This document shows positions 37,906 through 43,701 of a stretch of DNA of 43,701 bases, one piece after another. How positions within the stretch are numbered: position 1 is the stretch's first letter; every line of letters starts with the position of its first letter. Below the pieces are notes generated by a model. It was not told the origin of the DNA. It worked only from the letters and a program-made list of their open reading frames with translations, and ran no database searches. Source of the stretch: Herbiconiux sp. (GTDB lineage Bacteria; Actinomycetota; Actinomycetes; Actinomycetales; Microbacteriaceae); NCBI RefSeq assembly GCF_023264895.1, contig NZ_JAHFUY010000032.1, forward strand, positions 1 through 43,701, in the 5' to 3' direction. Position numbers and translations under genes: made by a program.

Positions 37906-38201
37906 TCCGCCACGTCGTCGCCTGGAAGCTCCGCGCCACCGATCCCGCCCAGAAGGAGGCCGATGCCGCCGAGATCGTGCGGGTGCTGTCGGCGCTCCGC
38001 GAGACCGTGCCGTCGGTGAAGGAACTCAACGTCGGCGCGAACATGGCGTACTTCGAGAAGAACTGGGACGTCGTGCTCGTGGCCGACTACGAGACGCTCG
38101 CCGATCTCGATGCGTACCAGGCGCATCCGACGCACGTGGCCGCCGCGCCCGTCGTGGCCGCGCTCGTGGCGGATCGGGCCTCCGTCGACATCGAGATCTG
38201 A
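37902..38201 (+). CDS. Dabb (stress-responsive A/B barrel) domain protein
   Basis: A 99-residue dimeric alpha+beta barrel protein: MIRHVVAWKLR (the typical IRHVVLFKLK-like opening), a helix AAEIVRVLSALRETVPSVKELNVGANM, then WDVVLVADYETLADLDAYQAHPTHVAAAPVVAALVADRASVDIE. Family members range from stress proteins to small-molecule cyclases, so function here is open. ATGA overlap with the glutaredoxin-like gene indicates co-translation. The long hairpin element at 38211 begins 9 bp past its stop. Confidence 0.9.
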   Translation: MIRHVVAWKLRATDPAQKEADAAEIVRVLSALRETVPSVKELNVGANMAYFEKNWDVVLVADYETLADLDAYQAHPTHVAAAPVVAALVADRASVDIEI

Positions 38202-38210
38202 GGCCGATGA

Positions 38211-38284
38211 CCGAGTAACAGTAGAAATGACGAGGACCAACGCCCTATACGGCATCGGTCCTCGTCATTTCTACCGAAACTCGG
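38211..38284. repeat. conserved-loop hairpin element, copy B
   Basis: GTAGAAATGACGAGGACC (38221-38238) pairs perfectly with 38257-38274 (18 bp), and CCGAGT (38211-38216) pairs with ACTCGG (38279-38284) across a 4x4 internal loop. The boxes GTAA, GACC, ACGCC, TATACG, GGTC and CGAAACTC match copy A at 31121-31189 base for base in spacing, while the stem sequence differs. It fills the gap between convergent Dabb and aspS genes and ends at the aspS stop codon. Confidence 0.85.
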
Positions 38285-39601
38285 CTAGGGCGTCAGGCGC
38301 GTCGGCCCGCGGAACAGGTAGACGACCTCGCGCAGGTTCGTCTGGTGCAGCATGAGCATCAGCACGCGCGAGAGCCCCATGCCGAACCCGCCGTGCGGCG
38401 GCACGCCGTAGCGGAAGAAGTCGAGGTAGAACTCGAGCTCCTCGGGGTCGAGCCCCTTCTCCTTCGCCTGCTCCACGAGAACCTCCACGCGGTGCTCGCG
38501 CTGGGCTCCCGTCGAGATCTCGACGCCGTTGTAGATGAGGTCGTAGCTGTTGGTGAGCGACCCGTCGCCCTCGTGGCGCATGTGGTAGAACGGCCGGATG
38601 CTCGAGTCGTAGTCGGTGAGGAACACGAAGTCGTGCCCGTAGGTCTCCTTGACGTAGGCCGCGATGCGGCGCTCGCCCTCCGGGTCCATGTCGGCGTCCT
38701 CGCGCGGCACGACGTAGCCGTTCTCAGCCACGATCCGCTTCGCCTCGGCGAGCGGGATGCGCGGGAACGGCTGGGAGGGCACCTCGATGTCGACGTCGAA
38801 GAGCGCCTTGATCTCGTCGCCGTGCTTCTCCTTGACGGCGCGGAGCCCCGCGACCATGAGCTCCTCGTGCAGCTGCATGACGTCTTCGTGCGAGTCGATC
38901 CAGGAGATCTCGGCGTCGACGCTCGTGAACTCGGTCGCGTGCCGCGAGGTGAAGGAGGGGTCGGCGCGGAACGCGGGCCCGACCTCGAAGACCTTGCCGA
39001 AGCCGGCCGGCTGCGCCATCTGCTTGAAGAACTGCGGGCTCTGGGCGAGGTAGGCCTTGCCCTCGAAGTAGTCGACCTCGAACAGTTCGGCGCGCGACTC
39101 GCTCGCCGACGCCATGAGCTTGGGGGTGTGGATCTCGATGAAGTCGTGCTCGACCCAGTAGGTGCGCCAGGCGTGCTCGAGGGTGGTCTGCACCCGGAAG
39201 ACGAGGTTCTGCTCGGGGCGGCGGAGGTCGAGGAAGCGCCAGTCCATGCGCTTGTCGACGCCCGAGTCGGGTGCGATGGGTGTCTCGGGGATGGCGGCGG
39301 CCACGACCTCGAGCGAGGTGAGCTTGACCTCGATGCCGCCGAGCTTCACGCGCTCGTCGTGCTTGAGCTCACCGGTCACGGTGATGAAGGAGCCCTGGGC
39401 GAGGCCGGAGATGGTCTCGGAGATCGCCTCGGTCTCGTCGGTGCGCGGGTTCACGAGCTGCACGGCCCCCGACTCGTCGCGCAGCACGACGAACTGCACC
39501 TTCTTCTGGTCGCGAACGGTGTCCACCCAGCCCGAGACGACCACGGGGCCGGCTTCGAGGGCGGAGAGGTTCTTGACGAGGGTGCGAGTCGGTTCGGTCA
39601 C
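38285..39601 (-). CDS. aspS: aspartate--tRNA(Asp/Asn) ligase, archaeal-type
   Basis: A 438-residue class IIb synthetase. N-terminal OB-fold (VSGWVDTVRDQKKVQFVVLRDESGAVQLV), then motif 2 (FEVGPAFRADPSFTSRHATEFTSVDAEISW) and motif 3 (GGFGMGLSRVLMLML). The short length and the absence of the large bacterial insertion domain mark the archaeal-type AspRS. In actinobacteria this form may be non-discriminating and make Asp-tRNA(Asn) for GatCAB (inference; cannot be decided here). The GTG start has TAGACT 8 nt upstream, inside a perfect CGGTAGA palindrome, so it is probably leaderless. Confidence 0.93.
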   Translation of the reverse strand: MTEPTRTLVKNLSALEAGPVVVSGWVDTVRDQKKVQFVVLRDESGAVQLVNPRTDETEAISETISGLAQGSFITVTGELKHDERVKLGGIEVKLTSLEVVAAAIPETPIAPDSGVDKRMDWRFLDLRRPEQNLVFRVQTTLEHAWRTYWVEHDFIEIHTPKLMASASESRAELFEVDYFEGKAYLAQSPQFFKQMAQPAGFGKVFEVGPAFRADPSFTSRHATEFTSVDAEISWIDSHEDVMQLHEELMVAGLRAVKEKHGDEIKALFDVDIEVPSQPFPRIPLAEAKRIVAENGYVVPREDADMDPEGERRIAAYVKETYGHDFVFLTDYDSSIRPFYHMRHEGDGSLTNSYDLIYNGVEISTGAQREHRVEVLVEQAKEKGLDPEELEFYLDFFRYGVPPHGGFGMGLSRVLMLMLHQTNLREVVYLFRGPTRLTP

Positions 39602-39618
39602 GGTAGAGGAGTCTACCG
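39601..39618. promoter_or_regulatory. palindrome at the aspS promoter and start
   Basis: CGGTAGA-ggag-TCTACCG, perfect 7-bp arms, contains the minus-strand TAGACT -10 (39610-39615) and touches the GTG start codon. It may be an operator or, if transcribed, a 5' hairpin. Confidence 0.45.
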
Positions 39619-39684
39619 GGCGGGCCAGGTGCGCACCGGGCCCGCGCACCAGGCCGGGCCGGGGGACGCCTCGCGAGGGGGGGC

Positions 39685-39798
39685 TCAGGCGCGACGCGTG
39701 GGGATGCGGCGGTAGCCGTCGATCCCGATGGCGCGGACGGTCGCGGCGATGCCGGCGACGGAGACGAGAGCGAAAGCGGAGAGGGTGATGATGGTCAT
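39685..39798 (-). CDS. 37-residue single-pass membrane mini-protein
   Basis: Too short for usual gene calling. One hydrophobic segment (TIITLSAFALVSVAGIAATV) is followed by a basic tail (RAIGIDGYRRIPTRRA), so it should insert with the tail in the cytosol. GAAAGG lies 7 nt before the ATG. Similar short proteins ending DGYRR-P-R are, to my recollection, common in Microbacteriaceae annotation. Function unknown. It is divergent from the histidine phosphatase gene and has a palindromic site upstream. Confidence 0.7.
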   Translation of the reverse strand: MTIITLSAFALVSVAGIAATVRAIGIDGYRRIPTRRA

Positions 39799-39871
39799 GG
39801 TCGGTGCCTTTCTTCCTCTCTATTCCAGTCGCTACAACTGTTCAGCACAATCTCATAGTTCTACAGCTCTG

Positions 39872-39888
39872 GTGTAGCTGAGCTACAC
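39872..39888. promoter_or_regulatory. 17-bp palindrome GTGTAGCT-g-AGCTACAC
   Basis: Perfect 8-bp arms with a 1-nt centre, in the 140-bp gap between the divergent mini-protein and histidine phosphatase genes. A related CTACAGCT lies at 39861-39868, suggesting a multi-site operator. Confidence 0.55.
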
Positions 39889-39925
39889 GATCCGGTTCTC
39901 GGCGGATACACGGCGACCGCGATCG

Positions 39926-39931
39926 TAGACT
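39926..39931 (+). promoter_or_regulatory. -10 box of the cytochrome c maturation operon
   Basis: TAGACT ends 7 nt before the GTG at 39939, the first gene of the operon. Confidence 0.5.
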
Positions 39932-39938
39932 GGATGCC

Positions 39939-40592
39939 GTGCCCGCCGCCCAACTCCATCTCGTCCGTCACGGTGAAGTCTTCAACCCCGACGAAGTGCT
40001 CTACGGGCGACTGCCGAACTTCGGGCTCTCCGACCTCGGCAAGCGGATGGCGGCGGCCGCCGCGAACGACCTGTCCCTGCGCGCTCGCCCGGTGAGCGCG
40101 ATCTACACCTCTCCTCTGCAGCGCGCCCGCGAATCGGGCGAGCCCATCGTGGCCGCCTTCGGGTTGCCGCCGCGCATCGAGGAGCGCATCATCGAGCCCA
40201 CGAACGCGTTCGAGGGCCGGCGCATGAAGGGCAAGGGCGGAGCGCTCAGGGACCCGCGGATGTGGCGACACCTCTACAACCCGTGGCGGCCGGCCTGGGG
40301 CGAGGCCTTCCGCAGCATCTCCGGTCGCATGCTCGCGGCCATGGACGACGCGTTCGACACCGCCGAGAAGGCGGGCGACGGAGACGTCGTCATGGTCAGC
40401 CACCAGCTCCCGATCTGGATGGCGCACCGCGCGATCGTGGGCGAGCGACTGCCGCACGATCCGCGGAAGCGCCGCTGCGCACTCTCCAGCATCACGACGT
40501 TCGAGCGCCGCGACGGCCGCTTCGTGGAGGTGGGGTACTCCGATCCGGGCGCCCCCCTCGCCGCTGCCGCCGTCGACGTGGGAGCCGTATGA
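39939..40592 (+). CDS. histidine phosphatase family protein
   Basis: A 217-residue phosphoglycerate-mutase-fold phosphatase with the catalytic LHLVRHGEVFNP near the start (phospho-His), a second Arg in YTSPLQRARESGEPI and the late VSHQLPIW (His). It is the equivalent of the phosphatase that heads the cytochrome c maturation operon in mycobacteria (Rv0525 type). The substrate is unknown, and a link to cytochrome assembly is only contextual. The GTG start is leaderless. Its stop overlaps the TlpA start (ATGA). Confidence 0.9.
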   Translation: MPAAQLHLVRHGEVFNPDEVLYGRLPNFGLSDLGKRMAAAAANDLSLRARPVSAIYTSPLQRARESGEPIVAAFGLPPRIEERIIEPTNAFEGRRMKGKGGALRDPRMWRHLYNPWRPAWGEAFRSISGRMLAAMDDAFDTAEKAGDGDVVMVSHQLPIWMAHRAIVGERLPHDPRKRRCALSSITTFERRDGRFVEVGYSDPGAPLAAAAVDVGAV

Positions 40593-41221
40593 GACTGCGA
40601 TTCGCTGCTGTGGCCGCGCTCGCCGCCGCGGCCCTCGTGCTGACCGGCTGCTCGAATGACCCGCTCGCCGAGCAGTACCGCGAGGGCACCAACAAGGGCT
40701 ACATCGCGGGTGACGGCGCCGTGACCGAGATCGCCGAGGCCGACCGCGGCGAGCCGATCGAGTTCGAGGGCGTCGACGAGAACGGCGAGACGATCTCCTC
40801 CGCCGACTACGCGGGCGAGGTGCTCGTGGTCAACTTCTGGTACGCCGGCTGCGCCCCCTGCCGCGCCGAGGCGCCCCTGCTCGAAGAGCTCAACACCGAG
40901 TACACCGGCCAGGGAGCCTCCTTCCTCGGCGTGAACGTGCGCGACCAGGCGTCGACCGCCCAGTCGTTCGCGAAGACCTTCGGTGTGACCTACCCCTCCG
41001 TCGTCGACACCGACGGAGCGCTGCAGCTCGCGTTCTCCGGCAGGATCGCGGCCAACGCCGTGCCCACCACCCTCGTGGTCGACACCGAGGGGCGGGTCGC
41101 CGCACGCATCCTCGGGCGCGTCACGGAGGCGTCGATCCTCGAGACGCTCGTGAAGTCGAACCTGCCAGGCGCCTCCGGAGCCGGCGCGACCGCCGAGCCC
41201 GAGGCATCCGAGGCCGGCTGA
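40589..41221 (+). CDS. TlpA-family thiol:disulfide lipoprotein (ResA-like)
   Basis: A 210-residue exported thioredoxin-like protein. Signal peptide with lipobox LVLTGC (Cys ~21), a short linker, then the thioredoxin fold with VVNFWYAGCAPCRAEAPLLEEL (active-site CAPC), FLGVNVRDQASTAQSF and the cis-Pro loop AVPTTLVVDTEG. It reduces the haem-binding Cys pair of apocytochrome c outside the membrane, taking electrons from CcdA encoded next. The C-terminal tail is Ala/Gly/Glu-rich. Four-base overlap with the phosphatase gene; CcdA starts 1 nt after its stop. Confidence 0.92.
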   Translation: MRLRFAAVAALAAAALVLTGCSNDPLAEQYREGTNKGYIAGDGAVTEIAEADRGEPIEFEGVDENGETISSADYAGEVLVVNFWYAGCAPCRAEAPLLEELNTEYTGQGASFLGVNVRDQASTAQSFAKTFGVTYPSVVDTDGALQLAFSGRIAANAVPTTLVVDTEGRVAARILGRVTEASILETLVKSNLPGASGAGATAEPEASEAG

Positions 41222-41222
41222 C

Positions 41223-42008
41223 GTGGACAACCCCTTCGCCGAGATCGTGCTGAGCGGTCAGCTGCTGCTCGCCATCCCGGTCGCCCTCCTCGCAGGCCTC
41301 GTCTCGTTCGCCTCCCCGTGCGTGCTGCCGCTCGTGCCGGGCTACCTCGGCTACATCGGGGGCATCTCCGAGGCGGGGAGGGCCGCGGGCACCGCGTCCG
41401 GTGGCGACGAGAAGGCCGCACGCCGAGCCGGGCGCCGCCGCATGCTGCTCGGCATCGCCCTGTTCATCCTCGGCTTCTCGCTCATCTTCCTGGCCTACTC
41501 CGCCGTCTTCGGGGCCCTCGGCTTCTGGCTGATCCAGTGGCAGGACACCATCACGCGCATCATGGGCGCCGTGGTGATCGTGCTCGGCCTCGTGTTCATC
41601 GGGCAGTTCAGCTTCCTTCAGCGCACCTTCAAGCCGAATTGGCGACCGGCCACCGGGCTCATCGGCGCCCCGGTGCTCGGCATCGTCTTCGGTCTCGGCT
41701 GGACCCCGTGCATCGGCCCGACCCTCAGCGCCATCCAGGCGCTCAGCCTCACGAGCGGCTCCGCGTGGAGCGGCGTGCTGCTCGGCCTCTTCTACTGCAT
41801 CGGCCTCGGCGTGCCCTTCCTGCTCGTGGCCCTCGGGTTCGAGTGGGTGGCGGGTTCGGTCGCGTTCCTCAAGCGCCACATCCGCACCATCAACATCATC
41901 GGCGGCGCCCTGCTCGTGCTCATCGGCATCCTGATGGTCTCGGGCCTCTGGACGATCTGGGTCTACGAGCTGCAGGCGGTGATCACCGGCTATGTCACGC
42001 CCGTCTGA
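41223..42008 (+). CDS. ccdA: cytochrome c biogenesis protein CcdA
   Basis: A 261-residue, six-helix membrane protein carrying electrons from cytosolic thioredoxin to the outer-face TlpA. The two redox Cys are in the expected places: FASPCVLPLVPGYLGYIGG (helix 1) and GLGWTPCIGPTLSAIQ (helix 4). A charged loop (~56-75) follows helix 1. The GTG start lies 1 nt after the tlpA stop. The last 17 bp overlap resB. Confidence 0.94.
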   Translation: MDNPFAEIVLSGQLLLAIPVALLAGLVSFASPCVLPLVPGYLGYIGGISEAGRAAGTASGGDEKAARRAGRRRMLLGIALFILGFSLIFLAYSAVFGALGFWLIQWQDTITRIMGAVVIVLGLVFIGQFSFLQRTFKPNWRPATGLIGAPVLGIVFGLGWTPCIGPTLSAIQALSLTSGSAWSGVLLGLFYCIGLGVPFLLVALGFEWVAGSVAFLKRHIRTINIIGGALLVLIGILMVSGLWTIWVYELQAVITGYVTPV

Positions 42009-43656
42009 TCACTACGACTCCACCGAGATCACCCAGCCCCGGCTGGGCCCGGTCGGCTGGCTGCGCTGGTTCTGGCGGCAGCTCACGAGCATGCGCACCG
42101 CGCTGTTCCTCCTGCTGCTGCTCGCCCTCGCCGCCGTGCCCGGATCCCTCGTGCCGCAGCGTGCGGCCGACCCCAACGGCGTCACGCAGTACTTCGTCGA
42201 CAACCCCGACCTCGCGCCCGTGCTCGACTCGGTGCAGGCCTTCGACGTCTACACCTCGGTCTGGTTCTCGTCGATCTACCTGCTGCTGTTCGTCTCGCTC
42301 ATCGGCTGCGTCATCCCGCGCACGAAGCACCACTTCGAGGCCCTGCGCGCGAAGCCGCCGCGCACCCCGGCGCGGCTGTCGCGGCTCGCGGGCTTCACCA
42401 CGCGCGAGCTCGAGGGCGCTCCGGATCGCTCGGCCGCCTCGGTCATCGAGTCCGCGCGCGCCCTGCTCAAGCGGCAGCGCTACCGCACGGTCGTGTTCAC
42501 GAACGTCGACAAGCGCACCGGGCAGGAGGTCGTCTCGGTGTCGGCCGAGCGCGGCTACCTGCGTGAGACCGGCAACCTCGTCTTCCACTCGGCGCTCGTC
42601 GGGGTCCTGCTCGCGGTGGGCATCGGCGGAGGGTTCGGCTACACCGGCCAGCGCGTGGTGGTGGAGGGCCAGACCTTCGTGAACACGCTGCTCGCCTACG
42701 ACTCGTTCAACCCGGGCCGGTTCTTCAACGACAGCCAGCTCGCGCCCTACTCCATCACCCTCGACGAGTTCGAGGCCACCTACGAGACCCAGCCGAACAA
42801 CGCCTTCGGCCAGCCGCTGGACTACACCGCCTCGGTCACGACGAGCGAGGGCGGCCAGGAGTCCGACGCGGCCATCAAGGTCAATGAGCCGCTCAAGATC
42901 GGCGGCACCGACGTGTTCCTCCTCGGCAACGGCTACGCGCCCACCATCACGGTGCGCGACACGGAGGGCGAGGTCGTCTTCACCGACTCGGTGCCGTTCC
43001 TGCCGCAGGACTCGAACCTCACCTCACTCGGTGTCGTGAAGATCCCGGATGGCCTCGCCGAGCAGGTGGGCCTCATCGGCTTCTTCTACCCCACGCAGGC
43101 GGAGTCAGCCACGGGCGCCTACTTCTCTTCGTTCCCGTCGCTGGAGTACCCGGTGCTCACCCTCAACGTCTACGACGGCGACCTCGGTCTCGACGGCGGC
43201 GTGCCGGCATCCGTCTACTCGCTCGACACCGACAGCATGAACCAGCTCACGGGCGGATCGACCGGTGTCGACTCGATCGAGCTCGTGCCCGGTCAGGAGG
43301 CCGAGCTGCCGAACGGTCTCGGCACCGTGAGCCTCGACGATGTGAAGCGCTTCGCGTCGTTCGACGTCAACCATGACGCGACCCAAGGCTGGGTGCTGCT
43401 GTTCGCCATCCTGGTCACGGCCGGGCTGCTGACGTCGCTGTTCATCCCGCGGCGACGGGTGTGGGTGAAGGCGGCCGAACGGGCCGACGGCACCCTGCAC
43501 GTCGAGTACGCGGGGCTCGCCCGCGGCGACGACCCCCGCCTCGACGAGGCCGTCGACGCCCTCGCCACCCGGCACGCCGCCGGGTTCCCCGCGGCGGCGC
43601 CCGCAGATGCTGCGGGTTCCGGCGAACCCTCGTCTCTTCCCGAATCCAAGGCTTAG
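41992..43656 (+). CDS. resB: cytochrome c biogenesis protein ResB
   Basis: A 554-residue system II haem-handling protein. Three N-terminal helices (first at ~34-52, SMRTALFLLLLLALAAVPGSLVPQR, the family hallmark; then WFSSIYLLLFVSLIGCVIPR and the one at HSALVGVLLAVGIGG) precede a large extracytoplasmic domain, and a last helix (GWVLLFAILVTAGLLTSLF) precedes a cytosolic tail. With CcsB it moves haem across the membrane and attaches it to apocytochrome c. The ATG inside ccdA (17-bp overlap) is the only start giving a complete first helix. Confidence 0.93.
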   Translation: MSRPSDHYDSTEITQPRLGPVGWLRWFWRQLTSMRTALFLLLLLALAAVPGSLVPQRAADPNGVTQYFVDNPDLAPVLDSVQAFDVYTSVWFSSIYLLLFVSLIGCVIPRTKHHFEALRAKPPRTPARLSRLAGFTTRELEGAPDRSAASVIESARALLKRQRYRTVVFTNVDKRTGQEVVSVSAERGYLRETGNLVFHSALVGVLLAVGIGGGFGYTGQRVVVEGQTFVNTLLAYDSFNPGRFFNDSQLAPYSITLDEFEATYETQPNNAFGQPLDYTASVTTSEGGQESDAAIKVNEPLKIGGTDVFLLGNGYAPTITVRDTEGEVVFTDSVPFLPQDSNLTSLGVVKIPDGLAEQVGLIGFFYPTQAESATGAYFSSFPSLEYPVLTLNVYDGDLGLDGGVPASVYSLDTDSMNQLTGGSTGVDSIELVPGQEAELPNGLGTVSLDDVKRFASFDVNHDATQGWVLLFAILVTAGLLTSLFIPRRRVWVKAAERADGTLHVEYAGLARGDDPRLDEAVDALATRHAAGFPAAAPADAAGSGEPSSLPESKA

Positions 43657-43659
43657 GCT
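43654..43659 (+). promoter_or_regulatory. -10-like box before ccsB
   Basis: TAGGCT ends 6 nt before the GTG at 43666 and uses the resB stop codon as its first half. An internal leaderless promoter is possible. Confidence 0.4.
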
Positions 43660-43665
43660 CTCTCT

Positions 43666-43701
43666 GTGACGCAAACGCTCGACGATCTCTCCCTCATCCT
43701 G
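43666..43701 (+). CDS. ccsB: cytochrome c biogenesis protein CcsB/CcsA (3' partial)
   Basis: Only the first 12 codons are in the window (GTG start, then TQTLDDLSLIL). The identification rests on position directly after resB, in the gene order conserved across actinobacteria, and on the typical short lead-in to the first membrane helix of CcsB. CcsB holds the WWD haem-binding motif, which would lie outside the window. Confidence 0.7.
   Translation, partial: MTQTLDDLSLIL

Noticed and set aside
1-43701. tRNA or rRNA genes
   Set aside because: No cloverleaf-compatible gap or conserved T-loop/rRNA sequence was found on reading both strands of the intergenic regions.

Overview
The window is chromosomal DNA of a high-GC actinobacterium, most likely a member of the Microbacteriaceae (inference from gene content, codon use and start signals). 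Support comes from a bS22-type mini-ribosomal protein preceded by an excisionase-type helix-turn-helix gene, the gene order histidine phosphatase - TlpA - CcdA - ResB - CcsB familiar from mycobacteria and relatives, an archaeal-type aspartyl-tRNA synthetase, and many genes whose only upstream signal is a TAnnnT -10 box ending 6-7 nt before the start codon (leaderless transcription). I see no rRNA, tRNA, CRISPR array, insertion sequence or prophage.

Layout. 1-4.4 kb: a secreted lipoprotein joining a glycoside hydrolase family 8 domain to a class F-like sortase domain (5' end off the window), a polyprenol-phosphate-mannose-synthase-type glycosyltransferase, a DHA3-type MFS exporter and an unknown protein. 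4.4-7.3 kb: a divergent pair, GH15 glucoamylase/trehalase-like enzyme and an SDR oxidoreductase. 7.3-15.3 kb: a catabolic cluster with class II HMG-CoA reductase, HMG-CoA lyase, class III CoA-transferase and MaoC/FAS1-like dehydratase in one tightly coupled operon, a PucR-type regulator, and a divergent MHS-type transporter. It reads as a mevalonate/HMG (or related branched dicarboxylate) degradation module.

15.4-19.7 kb: single genes (very acidic mini-protein, DAO-Rieske oxidoreductase, type B carboxylesterase, TRIC-type channel). 19.9-22.8 kb: a three-gene flavin electron-transfer unit, namely an FMN-binding lipoprotein, the ApbE flavinyltransferase and an NqrB/RnfD-like membrane protein fused to a ferredoxin-reductase-type domain. 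22.8-23.3 kb: three 94-bp tandem palindromic repeats between convergent genes. 23.3-28 kb: photolyase, MarR regulator, amidohydrolase, then a regulatory region with a 39-bp near-palindrome and candidate small RNA, then an OmpR-type winged-helix protein without a recognisable receiver, preceded by a leaderless 33-codon uORF and five hairpins.

28.3-37.6 kb: DHA2 MFS transporter, upp, tadA, glutamine amidotransferase, CDF transporter, proC, Trk/Ktr potassium uptake pair, ArsR regulator, excisionase-type HTH protein, bS22 and an unknown protein. 37.6-43.7 kb: glutaredoxin-like and Dabb proteins, aspS, a 37-residue membrane protein, and the system II cytochrome c maturation operon running off the right edge.

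Several convergent gene junctions carry palindromic elements. Two (31.1 and 38.2 kb) share boxes at identical spacing although their stems differ, and two others (29.8 and 34.0 kb) share identical 9-bp stem arms. The most interesting leads are the HMG-CoA cluster, the palindrome/sRNA/uORF complex around the winged-helix gene, the conserved-loop hairpin family, the flavin relay and the hydrolase-sortase fusion.
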